NCBI RefSeq assembly: GCF_014805625.2
Contig: NW_023998459.1
Location: 1,669,934-1,733,933, forward strand
Reading direction: 5' to 3'
Length of the DNA stretch: 64,000 nt
Origin: Glossina fuscipes
Lineage: Eukaryota; Arthropoda; Insecta; Diptera; Glossinidae
Shown here: positions 1 to 10,989 of the stretch, one piece after another
Layout of the letters: each line of letters starts with the position of its first letter
Position numbering within the stretch: the first letter of the stretch is position 1
Notes under the pieces: generated by a model
The model's input: the letters and a program-made list of their open reading frames with translations, nothing else
What the model was told of the DNA's origin: nothing
Databases searched by the model: none
Translations under genes and position numbers: made by a program

Positions 1-239
1 GCAAATTTCTAACTCGATAAAATTGTGTCGAGAAGAAATGATCTTGCAGATTAGACATCAAGTGGCATTTTCCCATAGGAATTTTAAAATTGTACATTGG
101 ACAAAAGCGTTTGAATTAAATAGAATACAATCCTACATAACATATATCACCACAGTGGTGCAGTTCTCTTTTTATCGTGCAAAGAAAAAAGAAACTTTAA
201 AGTTCTAACGCAACAAGCAAAAGCTACATATCGGCGAGC

Positions 240-880
240 TCGGGAGTGTTTGTTTATTTATTTATTGATTAAAATACACAGTTAGCTTTTACACCCAATA
301 CAAAATTTGCTAATCAGATAATATAAACAAAAATGATTGTGAATTAAAAGTAAAATATTTGTACTAAATTAAGACTAATAACCAAAGTTAATCCCACTAT
401 TTAAGCAATAAGAATCAGATGTTAAATTAAGTAAATATTCAAAATCTGTATGTAAAAAAGGAGATTGAGACAAATCTACATAATAATATTTGTAGGTATA
501 GTGCAAAGGATGAAATCATGGAAATCAAAGATTTGCTCTGAGAGGAATTCCGTTGGGTTCAGAAGTATTCTTAATAAAGGAAGCTAAGCAAGCCCGACTT
601 TAGACATTCGCTTGAATTAACCATCAAAAATAAATAACAAAAGTCCTTAAATTCTTTACAAAGAACACGGAATGGAGAAAAGAGTTCATAATCGCTCCTA
701 CACTGCGACAACCGAAAACGGATGAAATTCCTTGAGACTCCTGTAGCCAATGAAAATCGAGTCTACCAAGCAAGTCTAGTGACGAAATATCCCCCTGACT
801 AAGTGAAAACGCTATTCCAAGAGCCAACCTTCTGCTTTCTGGAACTGGTAAATGGGTCAAAAGTGGCCACTGTTCATAGA
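240..880 (-). mobile_element. 3' end of CR1/jockey-type LINE (copy A), decayed
   Basis: Seen: a TTTA run at 248-268 which, read on the minus strand, is the (TAAA)n-like tail that also ends the copies at 23.73 and 47.28 kb. Inward of it, a minus-strand open frame at 624-860 contains ESRRLALGIAFSLSQGD and SLDLLGRLDFHW. These align by eye with EKRRFVLGVSFL and SPSLLGEISFNVP in the better copy at 24.05-24.54 kb. This stretch lies after the reverse transcriptase palm, near the C-terminus of ORF2. The copy is 5'-truncated: no catalytic motifs are present, so only the last ~600 bases survive. Inferred dead. Confidence 0.65.
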
Positions 881-1560
881 GAAGTAATGTTCTATCAGTT
901 CATCATAGTCCCCATGCATTCATCGTAGTTCTCCCGGCAGAATGTAGTTCTCCCACCACAGGTGGGATAGGGTATAGAAAAAGAAAATTAATCTTTACTT
1001 TTAAATGTAACAAATAATGATAATAACAAAAGAGCCAGCGGAGCATCATAGCGTTCTCATTATAACAACACTTCTCGTCTTCTCGTTCGTAACTCTTGTC
1101 CTATGGACGCTTTATCATGCCATAAGGCAACGTGGACATCAATTGTGACAATGGGATTTACATCCTAATTCTCATTATGATTCAGCACTACCATTACGAA
1201 TTGTATGGAATTAGATTCAAAGTCCAAAATATATTGCAGACAGAAGACAATATCCAACTGGGATGAAATAATATAGCGTCATATAGGGTTACCTCAGGTT
1301 TGGCAAACACTGCATAGCCATAGACACCTAAGATCCTCGTAAAAGATATCTTTTCCTAATCAATGATGATTTAAATGTATCTATGTTTGCCCGACTGTTG
1401 CCATCATGATTAATTAAAAATATAATATTAATTTTTTTTTTTTATTAAAAAAACATAAAGCGCGATGTGAAATATCCCACTCTTTAGTACCGGATATCGT
1501 GGGTGATTTTTTCCATTCTTATGAAATGCATTGAAACTCTTATCGTTTATCATTGTAGAT
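880..1560. other. No recognisable gene
   Basis: Nothing identifiable apart from poly-T/poly-A runs near 1,431-1,455. Both strands are broken by frequent stops. Confidence 0.6.
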
Positions 1561-1646
1561 CAACCTTATTGCTATTATTAGCTTAGAGGCAACTTCGTGC
1601 AAGCTCGCACTTCCTCTGTTTTCTTCCCAACTCAAATTCTCTACCT

Positions 1647-2360
1647 GTGAATCCTATCGTTCCTAATACGAATGATGTTCTCTTGGCGGCGGTGCCCTAT
1701 AAAGGCAATGTTCGTGTCAAAACTTTCGCTCCCTCTATTACTTCCGAATTCTTTTTCAGCCCCAGTAACTTTCTTTTACCAAAAAGTTGGGGGCCTAAAC
1801 TCAAAAATTCGCTCTACAACCTAAATTCAGTGAGCACGGGGGTTTCCTGTTTGGCTTTCACTGAAACTTGATTAAAGCCTGGTTTACATTCGACGAAATT
1901 TGTTCGAAACTCCTTTCAGGTTTACAAAAAGGATCAATTGGATGGCAATGGTGGTGGGGTTTTAATTGCCATATATGCTGCAGTTTCATCCTATTCAATT
2001 GAATTTCCTGCTCCTCCCGACGTTCAATTTAGTATCATTCGGTTAATAGTTATACGTAACTCACTCTTACATTCCCCTAAATGCGAATATCTTCATTTGA
2101 AGAAATACGCTGCCCACATTTGTGACGTTGTCGAATAGTCTAAAGCTTCTGTCATAATAATAGCGTTGGGGGACTTCAATTTGCTACAAGTCACTTGGTG
2201 TTATACTGATAACTCTGGCTGTATGGTCCCCACTTCAACATCTGATAGAGCTACTGTCTTTTTAATGAATAATTTAATCATGATTTACTGTAATACAATC
2301 GTACTCCTAACTGCAATGGCGGACGGCTGGATCTTTGCTTTGCCAACTTCCCGTGAATAG
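1647..2360 (+). pseudogene. LINE apurinic-type endonuclease domain, broken
   Basis: Three consecutive plus-strand open pieces (1,647-1,871, 1,938-2,138 and 2,166-2,360) together look like the N-terminal EEP endonuclease of a non-LTR retrotransposon. The clearest marker is GDFNLLQVTW in the third piece. The second carries GGGVLIAIYAAVSSYSIEF, resembling the conserved GGGVLIAV strand of these nucleases. At least two stops or frameshifts separate the pieces. The role in the family is nicking of target DNA to prime reverse transcription. No activity is expected here. Confidence 0.65.
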
Positions 2361-3109
2361 TTGTAAGTCGCTGTCCACCTTTTAGTTTACTTGAGGATCC
2401 GTATCATCCAGCAATATGCACTTTACTTTATTGCAGACATGATGGTCTTTTGAACTACTCTAATGAGTCAAATCTAGCTTCGTCCAATAAATATTATGAT
2501 TGTTACAAAACCAATATTTTCCTTTTTTGCTTAAACCTCTCTTTCTTATCGTTCTAAAATGTATTAAACTTAGCTATTTCTGCATCCATTCCAATCGAGG
2601 AACCTCTACCTTGAAGCAAGTCCCCGCCATCGTTCAACAAGGGAATTAAATTTTATAAAAATAGGAAAAACAAACTTTTCAAAATATACACAAATCATAA
2701 TCTGACGAGATATTTTCAAAGAAGTTACTGGGAAGATTTTTAATCAGTCCTTGAAGTCAAGTGTTTTTCTTTGCATTGAAAGATTAGTTTCCTAATTCAC
2801 TTTAACAAATATGGTAGCAGACATTACTTTGAGAACTATATAGGCATTGCCAAATTGAGTGTGTTACGTAAATGGTTTTGTTTGAATTGTTATGCTATTA
2901 AATCTTACATTTCTCCATTTCAGCTTGGCTTCGTGAAGGGAAGATTAACTGTTACGAATCTCTTAGAGTTTACTTGTCATGTTTTCAGCGCTCTTTTCTA
3001 GTAGCCCTCACGCGAACGTCATGTATACTGCTTTTAGTAAAGCGTTTGACTTGGTTAACCATAACTTCTTGATGGTCAAACTTTATGCTTCTGGGATTTA
3101 TTTTAGTTG

Positions 3110-3540
3110 AGTTTCACGTGTAAATAAATAAAGAAAAAAACCGTCATATTCAACTTCAAGGCTGGTTCTTACAAGCTCGCGGCAATTTGTTTTTAACTTA
3201 GAGTCTATTTTATGCAACTTCGGCGGCCTTTTTTACACCCACAGTGTATATAATACCCAAAAGGAAATTTCAGAAACCCTACAAAGTATATATATTCTTG
3301 ATCAGCGTGTAATTCTGAGCTGACTTAGCCTTGAAAAAAAGAACTTGGAGACTAAAATACGAAAAACGTAATCGTGGGTAAACGAGATTCGGCCCACTGA
3401 ATGTAACTTTCTTACTTGTTTGAACTTAGGGGCAATAGCATGTAATTTTTGTTAGTATCATTAAGCTTAGAGGTAATGTCATGTAACTTAGGGCAGTTTG
3501 AATACCAAATGAAATATTTTTAGCCTATTGTCCTAGTTTT
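3110..3540. repeat. Dispersed repeat inserted in the LINE RT region
   Basis: The interval splits RT blocks of LINE copy B. It holds the string CCTACAAAGTATATATATTC (near 3,277) followed by TTGATCAGCGTG. The related AAGACCCTATAAGGTATATA stretch near 26,355 and a third variant near 25,705 show this is a dispersed family, not unique LINE sequence. No coding potential. Boundaries are approximate. Confidence 0.5.
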
Positions 3541-3759
3541 ATAAGTTTTGTCTAGCGCGTATGGCATTCGTTATTCTTTGGATTTATGTAATCTTTTTGA
3601 TCTTGATTGCAAACCTGGCTTTACGCGGATCTATTAAGGGTTGGTCCAAGTCCACGTTTAGTTTCTAGCAATCTCGAATGGAATTGAGGATTATTCAGGC
3701 ATTGGTCAGGGCAGCCATTTCAGTCCAATATATATAAACGACATATCAATGCATAAATA

Positions 3760-6470
3760 ATTGTAAAAAAATAAAAAAATTAAAATTGTAAAAAGAACGA
3801 AAGTTCGACTGAAAGCGAATATACAAAATTTACCGGAAAATACGAACGAATCAACTTAAGTTAAAAGCAGCAACATTTAAGAAAATAATAAATATAATAA
3901 ATGAATAATCTTCATAATGCAATAAATAAAAGATATTTTATTTATATGTCGTGTTCTAGCCTCGTTTGTAATATACACAATTTGGTACAATGCAGCTACT
4001 GAAGTGGAGCACAAATTGCTTGTTGCTTCTTTTGGTTATACATTATATATGTGTTCATGTATAAAGTACATTGTCTCAAAAGCAAGCACAAACATTTTTT
4101 CAGTTACGAAAAACTGTAAAAGAAGAAAAAGAGAATTGAAAATGAAAAGCAACGCTATCAACACCAAAAATTATTAATTACAAAACGAAAGGCTTACGTC
4201 GTTCTAGCTCATTTGAAGACAAACGGATCATGCGAACAGTACGCAGAAGGGACCGTATTTTGTTTTCAGCTAAAATTAGTTGATCCGATTTTCTTGTATA
4301 AAGTTTACAGGACAAGTAAATGAAATATACTTTTTGTGGTGAATTTTAAACCAGAAGCCAAGAGAAAAACGCTTCCAAATCTACAGAGAAAGGACAATGA
4401 TCACTTGAATTCATTAAAATAGAAAACTTTGTAAAGCTACTGCTAAAAAAAGATCCTAGTACAAAGATTCTAGTGCAACGATCATAGTAGTAATTGCGTC
4501 TAAAGGTAACCTTTGAAAAGTCGTAGCATCATCGCACTTTATTTTACTTCGTGCATAAAACTCTCAGAATGAGTTTGCGAACATATGCTTTGAAAACGAA
4601 GCGCGACTAGAGGTGAATGATAAGGATAATGAAAAGAGAACTAAGCAGCGCCTGACGTGATTGAGTTTTAAAATATTCTTATTATTCTATAACAATAAAA
4701 ACATTTTACCGGGCGTATATTGTATGGCAAATAAGTCAAACTAATTAAGCAGAATAAAAGGTGGAGAAAAAGCAAATAAAATAGGTTTATCGAACATTAT
4801 GAAGAACTTGCAACTCTTATCTACAAATGAGTAGTATAAATAGTTAGGAAGCCGATAAAAAAAAAACAACTGAAAGTCCGATTAATGGGAAAAATAGTAG
4901 AATAATCCAGTAAGATATTGACGACAGTAAACAGAATGTAAGATATTCGCCCGTCACATGCATTTACTAATGGTTTTCTATAACTTGCTTGCCCAGCGTT
5001 AGTTGCGTACAGTAAGTTCTTCCGTCGTGCATCAGTGCTATGGGTCGAGTGAGCAGAGATACCAACCCACTTGAAATTGTGGGTTGATAGCAGATCGAGG
5101 AATTATGTAATACGAATTGATTATGTAAAATATAGCATTGATATTAATGCTGAGAATCATGATCACTGGGCAAGCATTAATGTGGAATAGAAATAATCAC
5201 CGATCCTGGAGTAGCTGACTGCATTCTATGCAGTTCTTCCTTCACCCTTGCTAGTTTGAAAGGTTGAATAATCAGATTCCACAGACATATCAACAACAAG
5301 GTGAAGCATTTAAATCGTATGCATTGCTAATGCAAAACTTAATGCGTCACACAGAATATACGATGCAGCAGAAAATTAATGGCATTTCTCGGAACAGTCG
5401 ATGAGAATACAAATTATTTATCAGTCAAATTGAGTGCGTTAGTTTATCCGGGATGTTTGCTTTGGCACAACGTTAGGAGGATATCCTTCCGGAGCAGTCT
5501 AGATCCGATCATGAGCGTCCGAACAGAGCGTTGAAACCATTAAGCCGTTCACTATCTGACAGTGAAATCAGACGACGAAGTGTCTGCCATCGGTATGCCC
5601 GCGAAGGAGACTATGCATAACATTGTGCTCATCAACGAATACTATCCTGCTGGGAGAGAGAGAGAGGCGTCTTAACAAAGAATTGTTATTGCTCCGTTGG
5701 GCAGACTCAGTTAATAGGCGTGGTCAGAGATATTAGCTCACGCATCTCCGAGCGTACCTCCAAGCGTCCCGAATCCTCTGCATTGAGTGTCGAGAGGTCT
5801 TCCGTAATAGCCAATGTAACCTTTGACGGGCTGTTCATTAGAGGCGTGTCAAAGGCACTCAGTGCAAACACGACAAACCATATAGCCGACGGGACATGAC
5901 GATTCAGCCATAGCGAACAGTCCACGTAGGGAAAATTAATTTTCAGTTACCGTTGATACTCCTAAACGACTTATCCGATAATCTTACCACAAGGAATGTT
6001 AGTTATCAGAAAAACGGCCGTGCAATTTGGCAACAACAAGCAACGACTCAAAGATTCACCGTCAGACTTGCCCTCCCTTACCGTAACCAGCTCAGCTCAT
6101 GACATCCCTAGTGTGACAGGGTACATCTTCCGTTGTTGAAATCAAACACGAAGCTTTCATGAGACAAGTTTCAGCGAAAAGAAGAGAGAACCTGTTCTCC
6201 AGCCGCGTAGATTTTCCGAAAGAACAGCGAACCAACAGAGTCCATTAATCAACTGGCAACAACGTTAAGGACAATTTTAAACTAGGGAACCCAAGCAAGC
6301 TTTCCCCTCCAGGCACGCCTTAACTTCAAACACGTGTCCAAAATTATTAAGTATCACCCTGGTAAAAGTCCGGACACAACGCAATAATCGTTCGCACACA
6401 TCGAAAAGTTCAAACAAACGGAGTTTGCGGCTTATAACCAATATAACAAATCACCAAACAAGTATAAAGC
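3760..6470. other. Mostly unassigned; possible upstream part of a gypsy element
   Basis: No certain gene. A plus-strand frame is open from about 5,577 to 5,878, but its product matches nothing I recognise. Its position 1 kb upstream of gypsy RT would suit a gag or protease remnant, which is inference only. A short GA run lies at 5,657-5,667. Confidence 0.35.
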
Positions 6471-6509
6471 CAACAAAAATTCGATAGCAATGGAAAAATC
6501 CAGCAATGA

Positions 6510-7460
6510 ACGGTATCATCAATTAAGAGGTACGGCAACTGCTTCAAAACGGGTGTGTTGGACAATCCGACAGTTCCTACAGCGAATCCGTGGTGCTAGT
6601 CCCGAAAAAAGGTGGGAAGTGATCAATACTTCTCCATTATCCAGAATACAACATATTCTCGATTAATTGCGCGAAGCAAACTGTATCATCGACTTAAAAA
6701 ACGAATATTGGCAGATACCGATGGACCTCAAGAGTAAGAAATACGGTTTATTCGTCATTCTGTTCGTGTTATTCTCGGTGCCAGCAACCTTTCAAAGCGC
6801 TTTAGACAGAGTCATCGGTCCCGAATTAGAACCGTTCAAGTTTGCATACTTCGATAACATTATCGTGAACAGTAAGACTATCTGGGAACATACCCAGCAC
6901 CTGAAACAAGTATTCCAACGGCTACGAAATACCAAGTTAAGCATCAATCAAAATAAACGCCACCTTTTCAAAATGAAATAAAATAACTAAAACATTTAGT
7001 GACGGAAGATGGAATTAGCACCAACCCCGATAAGATAGTAGTCACCAAAAACATTAAGCCATTAAATAATATAAGCGAATTGAGACGCTGCCTAGATACA
7101 GTCCCTTGATATTGTAGATTTATCCAGAATTATACAGATAATACAAGCCCATTAAATGGTCTGTTGGAAAACATAAAGTGTTGGAACTCGGGCTTAGAAG
7201 AACAGAAAGTATATGATGAACTAAAACACCGATTGACGGAGGCACCAGGTGTCGCGTGTCCTGATTTTAATTAGCGATTTATAGTACAGACCGATGCTAG
7301 TAACGTAAGTTTGGGAGCTGCACTGACTTAAATTCAAAATGGAACAGAGCAAGTGTCGGCTTATGCCAGCCGCAGATTACATGAAGCAGAGGTCAAGTAG
7401 TCCGCGGCGGAGAAAGAGTGTCTAGCCGTCGCCTAGGCAGTCCACTGATTAAAACCATCT
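6510..7460 (+). pseudogene. Ty3/gypsy pol remnant (RT and RNase H)
   Basis: Seen: upstream of 6,667 a frame reads SYSESVVLVPKKGGK, the usual entry of gypsy RT. The open piece 6,667-6,981 has CIIDLKNEYWQIPM (RT block with the first catalytic Asp region) and FAYFDNIIVNSKT, where the normal YxDD box is FDN, so the second catalytic Asp is Asn. After a frameshift, ISTNPDKIVVTKNIKP and SELRRCLDTVP (connection domain) follow near 7,013-7,110. RNase H comes next: FIVQTDASNVSLGAAL near 7,280 keeps its first Asp, and SAAEKECLAVA near 7,401 keeps its Glu. Several stops lie between. No integrase or LTR was found next to it. Dead retroelement fragment. Confidence 0.8.
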
Positions 7461-8920
7461 AGAACAGTGTCATTTTAAAGTTATAACTGTGATGGTAAGG
7501 TTTTAAAATGGACTAACGGACTAAAAAAAATAATAATAAAAAAAAACACACTCACAGTTTTACAAAGCCAGCCACCATACAAACAGAAGTAAAATAACCA
7601 CTCAAACAAAAATCACGTTTCATTCCTCGTACCGTTCTCAATACCGTACGGAAAAATTTTCAACACAAAAATCTTTTCAACGCAAAGAGCTCAAAATAAC
7701 GTAATAGCTGAACACTAATAAAATTGATGAGTAAACAAACCAATGTTCAGGAGTCAGCATCATAAAAGAAATATTTTACGTAACTTTGTAATAAAAAAAA
7801 ATCGGCAACAAGAAAAATATCAACAACATCAAATTGCACTACCATTGATGACGTGTCCAAGCGGATAATACTCATTCTCAATTAGGAAAATGGATTACGA
7901 GTTTTAGAGTACTAGGAGGTAGCTCAATGATGCAATTATAGAATTTTACGGCTTGTGGCTATGTGAATAAAAGTTTGAAAGACAACGTGTATATATAGAG
8001 CCCCTTCGCATATGCGCAAATATACTGACAACGTTGGGACCTTCTTCACAGATCGACACAATTCAACATAACGACAATCCGCCAATTTCTTTCTCGGGAA
8101 TCTCCAAGCCGATAAAAAACTAAAATGGATTTCAGTGAAAATTATCTTCCGCAAATCATAGTGCAAATTCCACAACAGGACCATCTTATCGACCCGGGGA
8201 TACACACCCTTAAAAATATGTGTCGTTATTTGCACATGGATGATGGCGCTTATATGCCAGCAAACTGGTGTAATTCTCAGGATGCCTAGATTGTCCGTAT
8301 CCGTCTCACTTACGATATCTCCGCTCTAACCAGGACAAACGGTTATCGTGGTGAAATTCCAAAACTGAAAGCGCATTTCGGAAACTTGCCGGGACGGACA
8401 TCGCTAACGAAGTGCGCCAGCAAACCTTAAGAGTTGAAATGTCGCTCCATGAAGGTATCAGCAAAGGAATTTGAACCCGCACAGACGAAAACGGTCGGGG
8501 ACACAACAAGCTAAAATTTGACCAATACGATCACATATGGCCAGTCTATAACCGCCGAGCTCTCTTGAGTTTCACTAAACAAACACCTATCAGGTCATTA
8601 CATATGGCAAATTAGTACCGCCGAACTCTGTTGAGCCTTACGAAACCACTACCGACGATCTCATTCGGTCAATCCCTACTGTCGGCCTTCGATGAACCCA
8701 ATCAAGCGTGTGCCTCGAGTTATTGACACCACTAAATATGGATAAGCCTGACAAAACCGCCCAAAACTAGTTGCTAATCGATAGCGCAAAACTTTTTCCA
8801 CCACGACATAACGGCCAAACCTTGTCGAAAGAAAATAGTATCTATCAACACCTGGCTACCGAATTTTCAATCACAGGCAAACTTGGGCGTATTTCTGTCC
8901 AACGAGAAGGTACTTGGGTT
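7460..8920. other. Mostly unassigned; possible gag scrap near 8.4 kb
   Basis: No certain gene. On the plus strand near 8,374-8,440 a frame reads RKLAGTDIANEVRQQTL, which faintly resembles the capsid region of gypsy gag. The similarity is short and may be chance. A long minus-strand open stretch at 7,936-8,235 matches nothing I know. Confidence 0.3.
8529..8647. repeat. Imperfect tandem pair, ~66-bp spacing
   Basis: CATATGGCCAGTCTATAACC.. at 8,534 recurs as CATATGGCAAATTAGTACC.. at 8,601. CCGCCGAGCTCTCTTGAG at 8,552 recurs as CCGCCGAACTCTGTTGAG at 8,618. It lies just outside the left Polinton inverted repeat. Confidence 0.6.
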
Positions 8921-8922
8921 CC

Positions 8923-9258
8923 GAGCGTGCTGCTGAGTGTACTCAACTGTATATAAATTGAATTGTTTTTTTGTGCTTTTGCGGTTTTGCGTTTTTGTAA
9001 TTGATTCACTGATCTATTTTAATGTCATTAATAGTTGACCTATATATATTTTTTGACCGCAAATATAGAACGTGTGTGTGTGTTTGTGCAAATTTTTGTA
9101 TTATTAATCATCTAAAGAAAAATAATAAATTAATTAAAATATTTTTGCATATGGTAAGATGTTATTAATACGAATTTGATTTAGCCAGAGAGTTGTTATG
9201 GTGGTGTTGCATATCATTTTATAAACTGTGTATACTCTATAGCACAGGAAGTTTGTTG
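8923..9258. repeat. Left terminal inverted repeat of the Polinton
   Basis: Matches the reverse complement of 22,942-23,229. Shared blocks include TCATTAATAGTTGACCTA (near 9,027 here; TAGGTCAACTATTAATGA near 23,105 on the right) and GCA(T/A)ATCATTTT followed by AACTGTGTAT (9,208-9,234). Others are AGTTTG at the inner edge and GAGCGTG versus AAGCGTG at the outer edge. Identity looks roughly 70-75% with indels. Homology stops abruptly at the start of the polymerase B fragment. Confidence 0.7.
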
Positions 9259-9505
9259 AAAAAGAAACTAAGAACATTAAAGACGTAAAACAGTGTGTTA
9301 CAGCGAAGATGACAGTTGATGACTTCGCAGAATGTTTATGTGAGAAAAATTGTATTATGACCCTATGTACGATTTCCGATCAAAGACACAGCAGTTCTGT
9401 ACACAACATGTTAATAAACTAGGCTTAAGCTACTTAGATGATAAGAAATTTGTAAGAGAGAATGGTAATAATGCCCATGCCAGTCGACATAGCGAATGAA
9501 GAGAG
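9258..9505 (+). pseudogene. Polinton protein-primed DNA polymerase B, C-terminal tail
   Basis: Seen: in one frame NIKDVKQCVTAKMTVDDFAE (near 9,273-9,330), then after a +/- shift MYDFRSKTQQFCTQHVNKLG (9,365 on) and LSYLDDKKFVRENG (9,428-9,469). Polinton/adintovirus PolB ends with a GVKK..I.F.DY segment, then a block of the form R(S/T)..H...T..VNK.AL...DDKR and a final GI.TL.WGH. The order and spacing fit. The exonuclease and palm domains (about 3 kb) are absent; the tail is fused directly to the left inverted repeat. It meets the protease tail to tail. Confidence rests on the VNK and DDKKF blocks. Confidence 0.6.
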
Positions 9506-9544
9506 GAAAAGACAAAGAATAATTTAAAAAATATCAAACTTTTT

Positions 9545-9963
9545 TAGTCTCAAATTATATTTGTTGAAAAGAAATTTTAAGAATAAATGATGGCAATTAA
9601 GAGTGTAAAATTATTGTTTTCGCTCATAATTGTATTCGATGAGTGATTTAGTCATTAGCTATCCAATCGGTAAGTGTGGGTTTCCAAAACTATCAAAATA
9701 TTCTTTATAGTTGTGTTTTTTATAGTAGACTGGCTACCCAATATATTCCAGAATCATTTGAATTATCTAGATTAACAATAACGCATTCTTGTGCTAATGA
9801 CTTGTTAGGTAAAGAATCACGCACAAAAACACCTCTAAAATGTTTCAGTTGTTTCCCATGCTTCATCAAATGGACACATGTTAGCGGTCGAATGGGTAGC
9901 TTGTTTAAAAGTTTTTTGGAACTGATTTGTAATAAAGTCGCTTTCTCCCCCCATAGCAATTGA
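9545..9963 (-). pseudogene. Polinton adenovirus-type cysteine protease, inactivated
   Basis: Minus strand, N to C: FRGVFVRDSLPNKSLAQECV then VNLDNSNDSGIYWVAS (to 9,732), YFDSFGNPHLPIG (about 9,666-9,704), YNYERKQ and NCHHLFLKFL (9,566-9,600). This is the adenain-like order of Polintons: GVFMRD, ..NLDD..GTHWVA, YFDSFG, YNYERYQ, NCGHLCL. The family's role is maturation of capsid proteins. Here the catalytic His of GTHWVA is Tyr (codon at 9,741-9,743), the catalytic Cys of GHLCL is Phe (9,581-9,583), and in-frame stops occur. The Asp of FDSFG is retained. Upstream it is fused, through a 30-bp tandem repeat, to a stray piece of PLA2 sequence. Confidence 0.8.
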
Positions 9964-9971
9964 TTGATATC

Positions 9972-10051
9972 GTGTGAGCCAGAACAAGAATTGTAAAAAT
10001 TGTGTAAGCAAGAACAAGAATTGTAAAAATTGTGTGAGCAAGAACAAGAAT
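9972..10051. repeat. 30-bp tandem repeat, ~2.7 units
   Basis: GTGTGAGC(C/A)AGAACAAGAATTGTAAAAATT starts at 9,972, 10,002 and 10,032 (last unit partial). It sits at the junction between the protease remnant and a duplicated PLA2 fragment, so it probably marks a rearrangement by replication slippage. Confidence 0.85.
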
Positions 10052-10078
10052 GAATATACAATATCATGCTCTCAACAA
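10052..10078 (-). repeat. Second copy of the PLA2 active-site segment
   Basis: GAATATACAATAT(C/A)ATGCTCTCAACAA at 10,052-10,078 repeats at 10,652-10,678, exactly 600 bp away. On the minus strand this copy encodes EHDIVYS, with the His-Asp of parvovirus-type phospholipase A2. The other copy has EHYIVYS. Confidence 0.75.
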
Positions 10079-10129
10079 AATGTCATGTGTCTGTTATGAT
10101 GAGTAGTCTCTGCTAATTGTTGTCTTCAA

Positions 10130-10940
10130 TTTTTTATGCTTTAAAAAAAGCTCATCCAACTGTATCCAAACCTCCAAGTGCTGACAATGCTGTTAGAATC
10201 GAAACTGAAGGAAAAATCCACCAAATTTTGACATTGGTATAACTCTTGTTATAGCAGCATTACATTCGTTGTTCATACTTAATTTTGAATGTATTGAATT
10301 TAGAGCTATTTTTACAGCATCCGTGATATTATTTGGTTTTGCTTTTTTCAAGATCTTTAGTCTTTTTAACAGCTGTTAAAAATAGCTTTTTCTGTAGTAT
10401 GTTTCTTTTCTTCTTCTTCGCTTTTTCCACACTTTTTTCTTAACATTTCTTAATTTTTTTCTGTGTTTTTTCCCCTAGTCTTACTAGACCTCATGCCGAG
10501 ACCAAATTTCACTTTTGCCTTTATTGCATTCGTTACGTACCAAGCGTTTATACGTTCTTTTAAATCACTTTCTTTACATTTTACCCATTGCCAGGCGTTC
10601 TCTGTTAGTATTTTATCAGCTTGAAGTCTCTTATTAAGGTGTTCTGATTGTGAATATACAATATAATGCTCTCAACAAGCTGCTTCCAATGGGTTTATTC
10701 CTTTCTTTTCTCGTGCCAGACGTGTTTCATTCCTGAAGCACCAAATTAATAATCAGGTAAATGTAGCTCAACTGGTAATCTATTTATTAGGTTGTTTGCA
10801 AAACCTCTTCCAATTTTAGACTGATTGTGTATAGCTCTTCTGTTATGGTTAATAACCTTTTTTTTTATCGTTTTATATACTCTTTTATATACATATACAT
10901 ATAAATATATATATACAAAAGGATCAGCATCAAAAATCAA
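10130..10940 (-). pseudogene. Polinton PLA2-domain / capsid-associated protein, broken
   Basis: Minus strand, N to C: IGRGFANNLINRLPVELHLP (10,746-10,815) is the typical lead-in. Then the Ca-loop region expected as CGPGT is degraded to GASGMK. KGINPLEAAC (10,675-10,705) and EHYIVYS (10,655-10,675) follow, then a basic helical region including NAWYVTNAIKAKVKFGLGM (to about 10,494) and, further on, RVIPMSKFGGFF (10,210-10,250) and SALGGLDTVG. Parvovirus-VP1-type PLA2 domains followed by a PKxGGFLP hydrophobic segment are found in Polinton and adintovirus proteins thought to help membrane penetration. The active-site Asp is Tyr, the Ca loop is lost and stops interrupt it, so it is inactive. Its 5' end is about 50 bp from the divergent ATPase. 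Confidence 0.7.
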
Positions 10941-10989
10941 AATGATGTATGTTTACATATAAATGATATTTATGTATAAAACAAATTAG

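Larger units (their letters stand above)
1560..3760 (+). mobile_element. CR1/jockey-type LINE (copy B): endonuclease plus RT, interrupted
   Basis: Seen: a chain of plus-strand fragments in changing frames. The endonuclease (EEP fold) part covers about 1,647-2,360, with the catalytic GDFN signature in LGDFNLLQVTW near 2,167. RT pieces follow: QLGFVKGRL..TNLLEFT near 2,931-2,975, then a FSKAFDLVNHN block near 3,030-3,065 (RT motif A region, where the first catalytic Asp would sit). After an interruption comes SGIGQGSHFSPIYINDISM near 3,690-3,750 (a degenerate GVPQGSHLGP..YINDI block). The YADD box is not seen; the copy ends or decays near 3,760. Frameshifts and stops show it is dead. Known family role: target-primed reverse transcription of its own RNA. 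Confidence 0.75.

Noticed and set aside
5707..5925. 72-codon minus-strand ORF
   Set aside because: Antisense to a longer open plus-strand stretch upstream of the gypsy RT; no motif.
7936..8235. 99-codon minus-strand ORF as a gene
   Set aside because: Start is not supported, no motif, and the opposite strand contains equally open pieces.
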